Source: Patescibacteria group bacterium
Lineage (GTDB): Bacteria; Patescibacteriota; Minisyncoccia; Phycocordibacterales; SBAW01
Length of the DNA: 43,985 nucleotides
Assembly: GCA_028866155.1 (NCBI GenBank)
Contig: JAGWIT010000002.1
Location: 1-43,985 of the forward strand
Direction: 5' to 3'
The position numbers were made by a program, and so were the translations under genes. Positions 22,158 through 30,048 of this stretch are shown piece by piece; positions within the stretch are counted from its first letter, which is position 1, and the number at the start of each line of letters is the position of its first letter. The notes below the pieces were generated by a model. The model did no database searches and was not told the DNA's origin. It worked only from the letters and a program-made list of their open reading frames with translations.

Positions 22158-24755
22158 ATGGAGGAAAAAATCACTATAAAAGGCGCCAAGACGCACAACC
22201 TCAAGAATATTTCTTTGACGTTGCCGCGCAATAAGATGATACTGTTCACCGGACTCTCAGGTTCGGGGAAGTCGTCTTTGGCGTTCGACACTATTTTTGC
22301 CGAGGGCCAACGCCGCTATATCGAGTCGCTCTCGGCGTACGCGCGGCAATTTTTGCGCCAGATGCAAAAGCCCGACGTCGAGGAGATAACCGGCCTCTCG
22401 CCGGCGATATCCATCGACCAAAAGTCGCGCTCCAACAACCCGCGCTCGACCGTCGCGACGATTACCGAAATTTATGATTACCTGCGCATTCTTTATGCGC
22501 GCGTCGGCAAGCCGCACTGCTTGGTCTGCGGCCGCGAGATTAAAAAGCACAGCAACGAGGAGATAATCCAAAGCATCATTGAGTCGGTCTCTTCCCACGT
22601 GCCTAAAAAAACGCGAAAGGTGATGGGGGTTGAGCTGAGCGACGATGTCGTGCGCATCTACGCGCCGGTCGTTGTCGGCCGCAAAGGCGAATATTATCAA
22701 CTACTCTACGACCTCCTCGGCAAAGGCTTTGAAAAGGCCAAGATCGACGGCAAGCTCCTCAACCTGCGCGAGCGAGTCGAGCTGGCGCGCCACAAAAAGC
22801 ACGACATCGACGCTTTGGTGGATGAGATTTTGATTGCGGATTTTGCGCCTGCGCAAAAAGATATAAGCAGACAAAAAGCCGCGATTGAACGACTCTCCGA
22901 GGCGGTCGAGCGGGCTCTACAAGAAGCCGATGGATTGGTAAAGGTTGAGGAGGCCGGCGAAACGCGCATCGTGTCCTCAAAATTTATGTGTCCGTACGAC
23001 GGATTCTCATTCCCTGAGGTCGAGCCGCGGCTGTTTTCGTTTAACTCGCCGTATGGCGCGTGTCCTGCCTGCAACGGTTTGGGCACCAAGCATTTTTGGT
23101 CTGACGAGCCGTGCCCGGTGTGCCACGGCAAGCGCCTGCGACCCGAGGCTTTGAACGTGTTTCTCGGCAGCAAAATAAATATCGTTGATGTGACCAAACA
23201 ATCCATCGCCGACGCTTTCGAATTTTTTGACAATCTCGAACTCAACAAAAAAGACCAGGAGATATCGAAGACGGTCGTCAAAGAGATAACCGCGCGGCTG
23301 CGGTTTATGCTCGACGTTGGTTTGGATTATTTGACCCTCGACCGCCGCGCCAACACTTTGAGCGGCGGCGAGGCCCAGCGCATCCGCCTTGCCTCGCAGC
23401 TGGGCTCCGGCCTCGTGGGCGCTTTGTACGTGCTCGACGAACCGACCATCGGCCTGCATCAGCGCGACAACGAGCGGCTCATCAAAACGCTCGCCAATTT
23501 GCGCGACTTGGGCAACACCATCATCGTCGTTGAGCACGATGAGGACACCATTTACTCGGGCGATTATTTGGTCGACATCGGGCCGGGTGCCGGGGTGCAC
23601 GGCGGCAAAATAGTTGTCGCGGGCGAACTCGACAAACTGCTCACCGCCAAGAAAAACGACAGCGGCTCGGTGACACTCGCCTATCTGCGCGGCGAGAAGG
23701 CCATTGCCGTCCCCGCGGAGAGGCGAGAGAAGGACAAAGGCAAAATAGAGATTAAGGGCGGCAAGGCTTTCAATATAAAAAACTTGTCGGCCGAGATACC
23801 GCTCGGGCGGCTCGTCGCGGTGACCGGCGTGTCGGGGTCGGGGAAGTCGACCTTTCTATACGAAATCCTTTATCAAAACCTGCGCGCGCGTTTCGACAAG
23901 CGCTACCGCTCCAACAAAACGTACAATGCCGCGAAGGTTGTGGGCACCGAACATCTTTCGCGCGCGATACTCATCGACCAGTCGCCGATAGGGCGTACGC
24001 CGCGCTCAAACCCTGCCACGTATACCGGCGCGTTCAGTTTTATCCGCGACCTTTTTGCCTCTACCGGCGAGGCGCGCGCACGCGGATGGAAGGCCTCGCG
24101 CTTCTCCTTCAATGTGCCGCAGGCGCGCAGCAGCGGCCGCTGTGAGGCCTGCGAGGGCAACGGTGTAATCGCGGTCGAGATGCACTTTTTGCCGACGGTA
24201 TATGTCACCTGCGACGTGTGCAACGGCAAGCGGTTCATGAAAGAGACGCTCGAGGTGAAATATAAAAAGAAGAGCATCTACGATATTTTGACCATGACTA
24301 TCGAAGAAGCCATTCAATTCTTCAGCGATATCCCGGCGATTTATGACCGGCTCAAAACGCTTGAAGAGGTCGGCTTGGGGTATCTTGAGCTGGGGCAAAG
24401 TGCAACAACGCTCAGCGGCGGCGAGGCCCAGCGCGTCAAAATATCCGCCGAGCTCTACCGCCCGCATCTGCAAAAAACCATCTACCTGCTCGACGAGCCG
24501 ACGGTGGGGCTCCATTACGAGGACGTGCAAAAATTAATAGACATACTCAACCGGCTCGTGGCGGCAGGCAACACGGTCATCCTTATCGAGCACAACATGG
24601 ATGTGATAAAGAGCGCCGACTATCTGCTTGACTTCGGCCCCGAGGGAGGCGAAGGCGGCGGCAACCTCGTTGCCAAAGGTACGCCCGAGGAAGTGGCCAA
24701 CAACAAAAACTCCCACACCGGCAAATATCTCAAGCGCGTGCTAAAGGGAAGATAA
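22158..24755 (+). CDS. uvrA: Excinuclease ABC subunit A
   Basis: UvrA is the damage-sensing ABC-type ATPase dimer. The 865-residue protein has two ATPase halves: the first Walker A GLSGSGKSS (near 34), zinc-finger cysteines CLVCGREIKK and CPACNGLGTK...CPVCHGKRL, first signature LSGGEAQRIRLASQ, second Walker A GVSGSGKST, the RCEACEGNG/CDVCNGKRF zinc module, and the second signature LSGGEAQRVKISAE. It is somewhat shorter than the E. coli protein, as in other CPR. I start it at MEEKITIKGAKTHNLKN; in-frame codons upstream cross the terminator and promoter and are not translated. Confidence 0.97.
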   Translation: MEEKITIKGAKTHNLKNISLTLPRNKMILFTGLSGSGKSSLAFDTIFAEGQRRYIESLSAYARQFLRQMQKPDVEEITGLSPAISIDQKSRSNNPRSTVATITEIYDYLRILYARVGKPHCLVCGREIKKHSNEEIIQSIIESVSSHVPKKTRKVMGVELSDDVVRIYAPVVVGRKGEYYQLLYDLLGKGFEKAKIDGKLLNLRERVELARHKKHDIDALVDEILIADFAPAQKDISRQKAAIERLSEAVERALQEADGLVKVEEAGETRIVSSKFMCPYDGFSFPEVEPRLFSFNSPYGACPACNGLGTKHFWSDEPCPVCHGKRLRPEALNVFLGSKINIVDVTKQSIADAFEFFDNLELNKKDQEISKTVVKEITARLRFMLDVGLDYLTLDRRANTLSGGEAQRIRLASQLGSGLVGALYVLDEPTIGLHQRDNERLIKTLANLRDLGNTIIVVEHDEDTIYSGDYLVDIGPGAGVHGGKIVVAGELDKLLTAKKNDSGSVTLAYLRGEKAIAVPAERREKDKGKIEIKGGKAFNIKNLSAEIPLGRLVAVTGVSGSGKSTFLYEILYQNLRARFDKRYRSNKTYNAAKVVGTEHLSRAILIDQSPIGRTPRSNPATYTGAFSFIRDLFASTGEARARGWKASRFSFNVPQARSSGRCEACEGNGVIAVEMHFLPTVYVTCDVCNGKRFMKETLEVKYKKKSIYDILTMTIEEAIQFFSDIPAIYDRLKTLEEVGLGYLELGQSATTLSGGEAQRVKISAELYRPHLQKTIYLLDEPTVGLHYEDVQKLIDILNRLVAAGNTVILIEHNMDVIKSADYLLDFGPEGGEGGGNLVAKGTPEEVANNKNSHTGKYLKRVLKGR

Positions 24756-24760
24756 TCGCT

Positions 24761-26077
24761 ATGACATTGGAGGAATTTAAAAAGAAAGCAAAAAAGATGC
24801 CGGATGTCCCTGGCGTATATTTCTTTTTAGATAAACATAAAAAGATACTTTATATCGGGAAGGCTACGAGCCTGCGTGACCGCGTGCGTTCATACTTCGC
24901 GCCCGATTTGGCAGAAAGTCGCGGGCCGTGGATAGTCGCGATGATAGAAAAGGCAACATCAATAGACTGGCGGCAGACCGACTCGGTTTTGGAGGCTCTG
25001 ATTCTTGAGGCGAATCTCATCAAAAACTATAAGCCAAAGCACAACACCGACCTTAAAGACGACAAAAGCTGGAACTACGTTGTTATAACCAAAGAAGATT
25101 TCCCTAGGGTATTGTTGGTGAGAGGGAAAGAGCTGGCTCAGCAACAATCTGCTTCCGTTCCCCTTGGCAGTTCGCAGCGCTCACTCCAGCAGATTGTTGC
25201 TGAGCCCGCAAAGACGTTTGGGCCATTTCCACACGGGTTGCAACTCAAAGAAGCGATGCGCATCATCCGCAAAATTTTTCCCTATCGCGACACGTGCGTA
25301 CCGGCTCCCGAAATGATAGCCGCAGGGAAGAAGCCGAAAGCGTGCTTTAACCGGCACATCGGGTTGTGCCCGGGCGTATGCACGGGAGAAATCTCAAAAA
25401 CCGAATATCGAAAAATTATCCGCCGCATCACGCTGTTGTTTGAGGGCAAGAAGCAAACTTTGCTCAAGAGCCTCGAGCGTGATATGCACTTTGCGGCACG
25501 CAAAGAAATATTTGAAGAGGCTGCCAGCTTGCGAAAGCAAATTTTTGCATTGCAGCATATTCAAGATGTGTCGCTCATTAAAGATGAATACCGATATTAC
25601 GGGTTTACGAAATCCGTATCAAGCGGACGGATAGAAGCTTACGATATCGCGCATTTGGCCGGCTCGGCCAACGTCGGCGTTATGACGGTCGTCGAAGACG
25701 GCATGGCACAGAAAAGCGAATATCGAAAATTTAGGATACGTTCGGCAAAGGCGGGTGATGATGCGGGCGCTCTGCGCGAGATACTCTCGCGCCGCTTGGG
25801 CCACGAGTGGCCCTTGCCTCGACTCATCGCCGTCGACGGTGCCGCAGCTCAAATAAACGCCGCACAGCGCGTGCTCAAGGAGTATGGCGTCGGCATACCG
25901 GTCGTAGGGGTTGTTAAAGACGAAAAGCACCGCCCGCGTGAAATTCGCGGCCTACCTGCACGGGCAGGTGACCGCACTCAACTTGAGCGTGACATCCTCC
26001 TCGCTAACGCCGAAGCTCACCGCTTTGCGATAACCTACCACCGCAAGCGCTCAAGAAGAGACTTGACAATTAAATAA
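24761..26077 (+). CDS. uvrC: Excinuclease ABC subunit C, short form
   Basis: UvrC makes both incisions. The 438-residue protein has the GIY-YIG nuclease (PGVYFFLDKHKKILYIGKAT), four cysteines matching the Fe-S region (RDTC, KACF, LCPGVC), a UVR domain for UvrB (LERDMHFAARKEIFEEAASL) and an RNase H-like nuclease (AYDIAHLAGSANVG, IAVDGAAAQINAA, and HRFAITYHR). The helix-hairpin-helix domain that ends canonical UvrC (about 600 residues) is missing. Two palindromic insertions lie at residues 125-149 and about 398-403. It follows uvrA by 5 bp. Confidence 0.94.
   Translation: MTLEEFKKKAKKMPDVPGVYFFLDKHKKILYIGKATSLRDRVRSYFAPDLAESRGPWIVAMIEKATSIDWRQTDSVLEALILEANLIKNYKPKHNTDLKDDKSWNYVVITKEDFPRVLLVRGKELAQQQSASVPLGSSQRSLQQIVAEPAKTFGPFPHGLQLKEAMRIIRKIFPYRDTCVPAPEMIAAGKKPKACFNRHIGLCPGVCTGEISKTEYRKIIRRITLLFEGKKQTLLKSLERDMHFAARKEIFEEAASLRKQIFALQHIQDVSLIKDEYRYYGFTKSVSSGRIEAYDIAHLAGSANVGVMTVVEDGMAQKSEYRKFRIRSAKAGDDAGALREILSRRLGHEWPLPRLIAVDGAAAQINAAQRVLKEYGVGIPVVGVVKDEKHRPREIRGLPARAGDRTQLERDILLANAEAHRFAITYHRKRSRRDLTIK
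25135..25206 (+). repeat. In-frame core-and-arms palindrome in uvrC
   Basis: Perfect 19-bp inverted arms (25135-25153 and 25188-25206) flank a 34-bp core (25154-25187) that is, in reverse complement, closely similar to the tgt core. The total of 72 bp is exactly 24 codons, inserted between the GIY-YIG domain strand LLVRGKEL and KTFGPFPHG. Confidence 0.88.
25953..25970 (+). repeat. Small in-frame palindrome near the uvrC 3' end
   Basis: ACCTGC ACGG GCAGGT (25954-25969) is a 6-bp inverted repeat with a four-base loop, encoding part of GLPARAGD between KDEKHRPREI and the RNase H-domain end. Confidence 0.45.
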
Positions 26078-26091
26078 AAATAGGTTAAACT
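26063..26091 (+). promoter_or_regulatory. Full sigma-70 promoter of the unknown gene at 26127
   Basis: TTGACA (26063-26068), a 17-bp spacer and TAAACT (26086-26091). The -35 box overlaps the end of uvrC. The leader of about 28 nt carries AAGGAGG 6 bp before the ATG. Confidence 0.7.
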
Positions 26092-26126
26092 TGTTTCAGT
26101 TGTAACTGTTCACGAAGGAGGCAGCA

Positions 26127-26690
26127 ATGCCGTCATTTCTCGCTCGTCTCTGGCGGTGTCTCTTCGTGTGGAGGGCTCCGGCGCCGCGCGGCGACCTTTC
26201 GGACGCCCAGGCTATCTTCACCCAAGCCGCGTCGAACCTTGTCGGGGGCGCGTCGAGCCAGACGAATATTGCGCTTGCGCGCTTTGCGCAAGACTTGCAC
26301 AAACGTCTGGGTCTGCCCGTCTATGCACAGGGAGAAGTTGCTGAAGTGCTCAAACAGAACGGCGTGCCATTGGTCGGCGAAACTCCCAAACAGGGCACGG
26401 CATGGATAGGTGGAGAGACCTACATCTCTACGATGACGGTCGCCCGCGCTCAGCAGGCAAAAGCTCTCTCGATGGGATGGAAGACAATCATCCCCGTCAC
26501 CTTCCTCCCGCACATCGGGCGCACGGTGTGGGTATACGAGCGGATGGGCCTCAGGGTCATCATCCCGCCTGACCTGCCCAAGAACCTGTACGAAAAGAAA
26601 ATGGAATTGCGCTATTGGCGCTACCGCGTGACAGGGTATGCGTACGAACTTGCCGCGCGCCTCGCGTACTTGTACAAGGGGTATATCTGA
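26127..26690 (+). CDS. Unknown 187-residue protein
   Basis: I do not recognise a family. The basic, aromatic N-terminus (MPSFLARLWRCLFVWRAP) may attach to the membrane. The middle (about 25-110) is soluble with AASNLVGGASSQTNIALARF and LPVYAQGEVAEVLKQNGVPL; the C-terminal half is basic and aromatic (YERMGLRVIIPPDLPKNLYE and MELRYWRYRVTGYAYELAAR). The segment on sequential steps VYAQGEVAEVLK and WIGGETYISTMTVARAQQAKALSMG suggests a nucleotide- or sugar-handling fold, but this is a guess. It is an isolated unit with a consensus promoter, a good Shine-Dalgarno and a strong terminator. Confidence 0.7.
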   Translation: MPSFLARLWRCLFVWRAPAPRGDLSDAQAIFTQAASNLVGGASSQTNIALARFAQDLHKRLGLPVYAQGEVAEVLKQNGVPLVGETPKQGTAWIGGETYISTMTVARAQQAKALSMGWKTIIPVTFLPHIGRTVWVYERMGLRVIIPPDLPKNLYEKKMELRYWRYRVTGYAYELAARLAYLYKGYI

Positions 26691-26696
26691 GAATTG

Positions 26697-26729
26697 TGCG
26701 GCTGCCTGAGACGGTAGCCGCATTTTTTT
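26697..26729 (+). terminator. Intrinsic terminator after the unknown gene
   Basis: A 10-bp stem TGCGGCTGCC/GGTAGCCGCA (one G-T pair) is followed by seven T residues. Confidence 0.85.
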
Positions 26730-26733
26730 GTTC

Positions 26734-26742
26734 TGTTATTAT
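26734..26742 (+). promoter_or_regulatory. Extended -10, leaderless promoter of the aminotransferase
   Basis: TGTTATTAT ends 7 bp before the ATG at 26750. This, with the terminator just upstream, excludes the in-frame start at 26615. Confidence 0.5.
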
Positions 26743-26749
26743 CGGGTAT

Positions 26750-27835
26750 ATGCAACCCATCAAGAGCCCGGCATCCTTCATTGGCGTCAATGGCGACCAT
26801 GTTATCTCTTTTGGCTCGGGCCAGCCCGACCTTTTGCCGCCCAAGGAGATTTTTAAAAACCTAGAGACGCCGCGGCTTTTTAAATATGGTTTGGTGCAGG
26901 GCGATGAGGCTTTGCGCGAGGCGCTCGCGCGCGAATATCCGGCGGCAAAAGCGAGGGACTTCGTCGTAACCAACGGCGCGTCGGAAGCGCTCGACTTGGT
27001 CTTCAGGGCTATCCACGAAATGCACGGCAAGGTTAAAGTGCTCGTGTGCCGGCCGTACTATTATTCGTACCCGCCGGTCATTGAACTCGCGGGGCTCGAG
27101 CCCGTGTACACCGATCTTAAGGAAGGAAAGATAGACTTAGAGGATTTTAAAAAGAAAGTTCGCGGAGTCAAGGCGGTGCTCATCAACTCGCCGTCAAACC
27201 CCACCGGCCGCGTCGAAGATTTGGACACTTTGCGCGCCGTGGAGAAACTGTGTGCAAAGCTCGGCGTGTACGTTATATCTGATGAAGTTTACAAAGACCT
27301 GATATACGAGCGGGAGAATTATCTCATCAAGGGCAAGCACGTTATCACCATCAACTCGTTCTCAAAAACCTACTCGATGTGCGGATTGCGCATCGGCTAC
27401 CTCTTTGCCCGCGACCCGAAGATAGTGGAGACGGTTGTAGGCCTCAAGATCCACACCTCGATGAACACCAATATTTTGGGACAGGAGATGGCGCTGCGCG
27501 CGATGAAGGTCCCGCGCTCCTTTGTGGAGCGGCAAACCGAAGTGTGGCGCGAGAGGCGCGACTTCATCCACGGCGGGCTCATCGCGATGGGTTTTGACCT
27601 GTGGAAGCCCGAAGGCGCTTTTTATGTATTGCCTAAAATCAATCCGCCAACCGGCGGATCGGGCCGCGTCGTGTCGGAGCTTTTTTACAAGCACAAAGTT
27701 ATTGTCTACGACGGCGCGTGGTTTGGGGTACCCGGACGCATCCGGCTCTCTTACGCGCTTGAGCTGCCTAAAATAAAGGAGGGTCTCGCGCGTATCAAGT
27801 CCTATATCAAAGGGAAGGAAACTTGGCTCAAATAA
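26750..27835 (+). CDS. PLP-dependent aminotransferase, class I/II
   Basis: The 361-residue protein is a fold-type I aminotransferase related to aspartate/aromatic aminotransferases. It has the glycine-rich entry VISFGSGQPDLLPP, TNGASEALDL for PLP phosphate binding, NSPSNPTGR, the Asp in YVISDEVYKDL, the PLP-binding lysine in SFSKTYSMCGLRIGYL and the C-terminal arginine in GRIRLSYAL. The amino acid substrate cannot be fixed. A small palindrome adds residues 298-304 (PPTGG) near the C-terminal domain. It has a leaderless promoter. Confidence 0.92.
   Translation: MQPIKSPASFIGVNGDHVISFGSGQPDLLPPKEIFKNLETPRLFKYGLVQGDEALREALAREYPAAKARDFVVTNGASEALDLVFRAIHEMHGKVKVLVCRPYYYSYPPVIELAGLEPVYTDLKEGKIDLEDFKKKVRGVKAVLINSPSNPTGRVEDLDTLRAVEKLCAKLGVYVISDEVYKDLIYERENYLIKGKHVITINSFSKTYSMCGLRIGYLFARDPKIVETVVGLKIHTSMNTNILGQEMALRAMKVPRSFVERQTEVWRERRDFIHGGLIAMGFDLWKPEGAFYVLPKINPPTGGSGRVVSELFYKHKVIVYDGAWFGVPGRIRLSYALELPKIKEGLARIKSYIKGKETWLK
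27642..27659 (+). repeat. Small in-frame palindrome in the aminotransferase gene
   Basis: ATCCGCC AACC GGCGGAT is a perfect 7-bp inverted repeat with a four-base loop, encoding a Pro/Gly turn before GRVVSELFY. Confidence 0.5.
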
Positions 27836-27841
27836 AGGCGG

Positions 27842-27847
27842 TATACT
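27842..27847 (+). promoter_or_regulatory. Leaderless -10 box of ddl
   Basis: TATACT ends 6 bp before the ATG at 27854 and begins 7 bp after the aminotransferase stop. Confidence 0.5.
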
Positions 27848-27853
27848 AATGCC

Positions 27854-28831
27854 ATGCGGGAAATCGTAGGCGTTTTGCGCGGCGGGCCTTCGAGCGAGTA
27901 TGAGGTCTCGCTCAACACGGGCGCATCTGTGCTTCGCGCGCTCAATGCAGAAAAATACGAAGCGCGCGACATTTTTATTTCGCGCGGAGGCGAGTGGCAC
28001 GTGCACGGCGTCGCGGTGACTCCCGAGCGCGCGCTGCGCGGCGTTGATGTCGCGCTCAACGCGATGCACGGCGAGTTTGGCGAGGACGGGCAAGTCCAGC
28101 GCATTTTAGAGATGCTCGCGGTGCCCTACACCGGCTCGGGCGCCGCCGCTTCGGCGCTGGCCTTTGACAAACAGCTCACCCGTGAGGCGGTCTCAAAGCT
28201 CGGCGTCAAAATAGCGCACGGAGCAGTTATCGACAGTCAAAAAATCACCGACCTCGAGAGGACCGCGTTTAATCTCTTTCGCTCGATGCCGCATCCGGTC
28301 ATGGTCAAACCAACAATTGGCGGTTCTTCGGTGGGCACGGCCAAGGCCGACTCCTATCACGGTTTACAAACAGCCCTTGAGCATGCTTTCAATGTGTCTC
28401 CGCGGGCGTTGGTAGAAGAATATATCAAGGGAAGGGAAGCAACCGTCGGTGTTATCGATAATTTTAGAGGCGAAAAAATTTATGCGCTCATGCCGGTTGA
28501 GATAATCCCGCCCCAAACTTCGTCTTTTTTTGATTACGACGCCAAATACGGCGGTCGGAGCACCGAGCGCGTACCCGGCAACTTTTCGCGCGAAGAAAAA
28601 AATCATTTGATGACCGCCGCCAGGCTCGTACACCAAGGCCTCAGCCTTGAGCACTATTCGCGCTCCGACTTCATCGTGAGCCGCCGTGGCATCTATTTTT
28701 TGGAGGTCAACACTCTGCCGGGACTCACCAACGAATCGCTTCTGCCCAAAGCTCTGCAGGCAGTAGGCGCGAAGCTGTCGGATTTTCTCGACCACGTGAT
28801 AAACTTGGCGCGCCGCCGCCAAGTTCAATAA
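27854..28831 (+). CDS. ddl: D-alanine--D-alanine ligase
   Basis: Ddl makes the D-Ala-D-Ala dipeptide for peptidoglycan. The 325-residue ATP-grasp protein has GGPSSEYEVSLNTG (the Ddl N-terminal signature), AMHGEFGEDG, the ATP-binding lysine in PVMVKPTIGGSSVGT, VEEYIKGREATVG, the omega-loop region with FDYDAKYGG, YSRSDFIV and the metal-binding end FLEVNTLPGLTNESLLPKA. It shows that the organism makes its own cell wall cross-link precursor. No alr or mur genes are in the window. Confidence 0.94.
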   Translation: MREIVGVLRGGPSSEYEVSLNTGASVLRALNAEKYEARDIFISRGGEWHVHGVAVTPERALRGVDVALNAMHGEFGEDGQVQRILEMLAVPYTGSGAAASALAFDKQLTREAVSKLGVKIAHGAVIDSQKITDLERTAFNLFRSMPHPVMVKPTIGGSSVGTAKADSYHGLQTALEHAFNVSPRALVEEYIKGREATVGVIDNFRGEKIYALMPVEIIPPQTSSFFDYDAKYGGRSTERVPGNFSREEKNHLMTAARLVHQGLSLEHYSRSDFIVSRRGIYFLEVNTLPGLTNESLLPKALQAVGAKLSDFLDHVINLARRRQVQ

Positions 28832-28853
28832 AGAAGACTTTGGCAAAGCGCTT

Positions 28854-28862
28854 TGATATAGT
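28854..28862 (+). promoter_or_regulatory. Extended -10 box of the pterin dehydratase gene
   Basis: TGATATAGT ends 7 bp before the ATG at 28870, arguing against the in-frame ATG at 28840. Confidence 0.45.
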
Positions 28863-28869
28863 AACCACC

Positions 28870-29202
28870 ATGTCTGAATTGGCTCGGAAAAAATGCGTCC
28901 CCTGCGAGGGCAACGTGCCGCCGCTCACCAAAGAGGAAGCGCTTGAGATGCAAAAGCAGGTCAACGACTGGTCGCTCATCGACGAGGCTCACTTGCTCGC
29001 CAAAAGCTTTCGCTTTAAAGACTTTGCCCAGACGATGGAGTTTGTTAATAAGGTCGCGGCTATCGCCGAAGAAGAGGGTCACCACCCCGACCTCACGGTA
29101 AGCTACGGCAGTGTCACTGTCGAGCTCATGACACATGCCATCGGCGGGCTGTCCGAAAATGATTTCATCGTCGCGGCAAAGATAGACGAGATAAAATCGT
29201 GA
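28870..29202 (+). CDS. 4a-hydroxytetrahydrobiopterin dehydratase (PCD/DCoH family)
   Basis: A 110-residue pterin-4a-carbinolamine dehydratase-like protein. It starts with the typical ARKKCVPCEGNVPPLTKEEA and has the active-site motif EEGHHPDLTVSYGSVTVEL with the paired histidines and Asp, then ending in GGLSENDFIVAAKID. In bacteria the enzyme recycles oxidised pterin cofactor or has a role in molybdopterin-related or folate chemistry; no pterin-dependent hydroxylase is visible here, so its role in this organism is open. Confidence 0.92.
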   Translation: MSELARKKCVPCEGNVPPLTKEEALEMQKQVNDWSLIDEAHLLAKSFRFKDFAQTMEFVNKVAAIAEEEGHHPDLTVSYGSVTVELMTHAIGGLSENDFIVAAKIDEIKS

Positions 29203-29244
29203 ACTTCCTTTTAGAGGCTCAATAAAGTGGATTTTTTGCCAGTA

Positions 29245-29273
29245 TTGACGTAAGATGAAACAGCGTGCATAAA
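29245..29273 (+). promoter_or_regulatory. Promoter of tRNA-Ala(TGC)
   Basis: TTGACG and CATAAA are separated by 17 bp, with the -10 ending 2 bp before the mature 5' end of the tRNA. Confidence 0.5.
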
Positions 29274-29275
29274 TT

Positions 29276-29348
29276 GGGCCCTTAGCTCATTTGGTAGAGC
29301 GCCTCATTTGCAATGAGGAGGTGACCGGTTCGATCCCGGTAGGGTCCA
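29276..29348 (+). tRNA. tRNA-Ala(TGC)
   Basis: A full cloverleaf: acceptor GGGCCCT/AGGGTCC with the alanine identity pair G3-U70, D-arm with GGT, anticodon stem CCTCA/TGAGG around loop TTTGCAA (anticodon TGC), and T-loop TTCGATC. The 3' CCA is not encoded (ACT follows the discriminator CA). Confidence 0.95.
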
Positions 29349-29471
29349 CTAAAAAAGACAGCTACCAGATTTGCTGCCTCGTCAAACTCGCATCGTGATT
29401 TAAAGAGATAAGAATTATGTTCGTGCGTACGTTTTGGAAGCATGTGGAAAAACATACTTGCGCGAGGTAAA

Positions 29472-29480
29472 GGGGGGGGG
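29472..29480 (+). repeat. Run of nine G residues upstream of the gene at 29518
   Basis: Homopolymer of nine G in an otherwise AT-rich leader, between a possible -35-like TTGCGC (about 29459) and the TATAAA region (about 29508-29515). Such runs can change length by slippage. Confidence 0.5.
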
Positions 29481-29517
29481 TGTAACATTTCCATATATTT
29501 AGTAATTTATAAATCCA

Positions 29518-30048
29518 ATGATGGAGAAGCCGAAAGGAATACAAGAGGGAGAGAAACGCAGACAATCTTATGAACACGGTCCAAAAAGCAGAGAAGTACT
29601 TTCGGATTTAGATACATGCCGAGTGTTCGTAAGTGCGAATCAGGAGATTCAGGATGAGTTCGAGGGGATGATGAACGCAGGGGGCCGCATGCTGACCATA
29701 ACAGTGAGAAGTGGAGTTCAAATACTGCGGGATCAACATCCTATAAGCAGTACTCCGAATATTGTTGCTGCAGCATTCGAGTCGCACTTTGGAAGTGGCC
29801 GATTAGTAATTTCATACGATAAAAATCCTTCATTTCAAGCAGGTAACAAGGATTTTCCGTATGCCGTAGAAAGGGCCAGCCTAGAGTTAAAAGATGCAAA
29901 AGGTAACTCCGTAGACGCAGAGACATTTATGGACACTGTCAAATCCAGTGTTCAGGAGGATGAGCAACTCCACCCTGACGAACAAAATCTTATCTCCATG
30001 ATAAATCACATGAGGGTGATTAAATCATCGATGTCAGATGAACAGTGA
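29518..30048 (+). CDS. Unknown protein in AT-rich accessory segment
   Basis: A 176-residue soluble, acidic protein that I do not recognise. The N-terminus is charged (MMEKPKGIQEGEKRRQS); the middle (about 38-135) alternates beta-type segments (CRVFVSANQEIQDEFEGMM, RMLTITVRSGVQILR, RLVISYDKNPSFQAG), and the end is helical and acidic. AT content and A/T-ending codons differ from most of the window, suggesting recent acquisition. A TATAAAT box is 3-9 bp before the ATG, again a leaderless arrangement. A GTGA overlap with the next small frame suggests they are a pair. Confidence 0.55.
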   Translation: MMEKPKGIQEGEKRRQSYEHGPKSREVLSDLDTCRVFVSANQEIQDEFEGMMNAGGRMLTITVRSGVQILRDQHPISSTPNIVAAAFESHFGSGRLVISYDKNPSFQAGNKDFPYAVERASLELKDAKGNSVDAETFMDTVKSSVQEDEQLHPDEQNLISMINHMRVIKSSMSDEQ

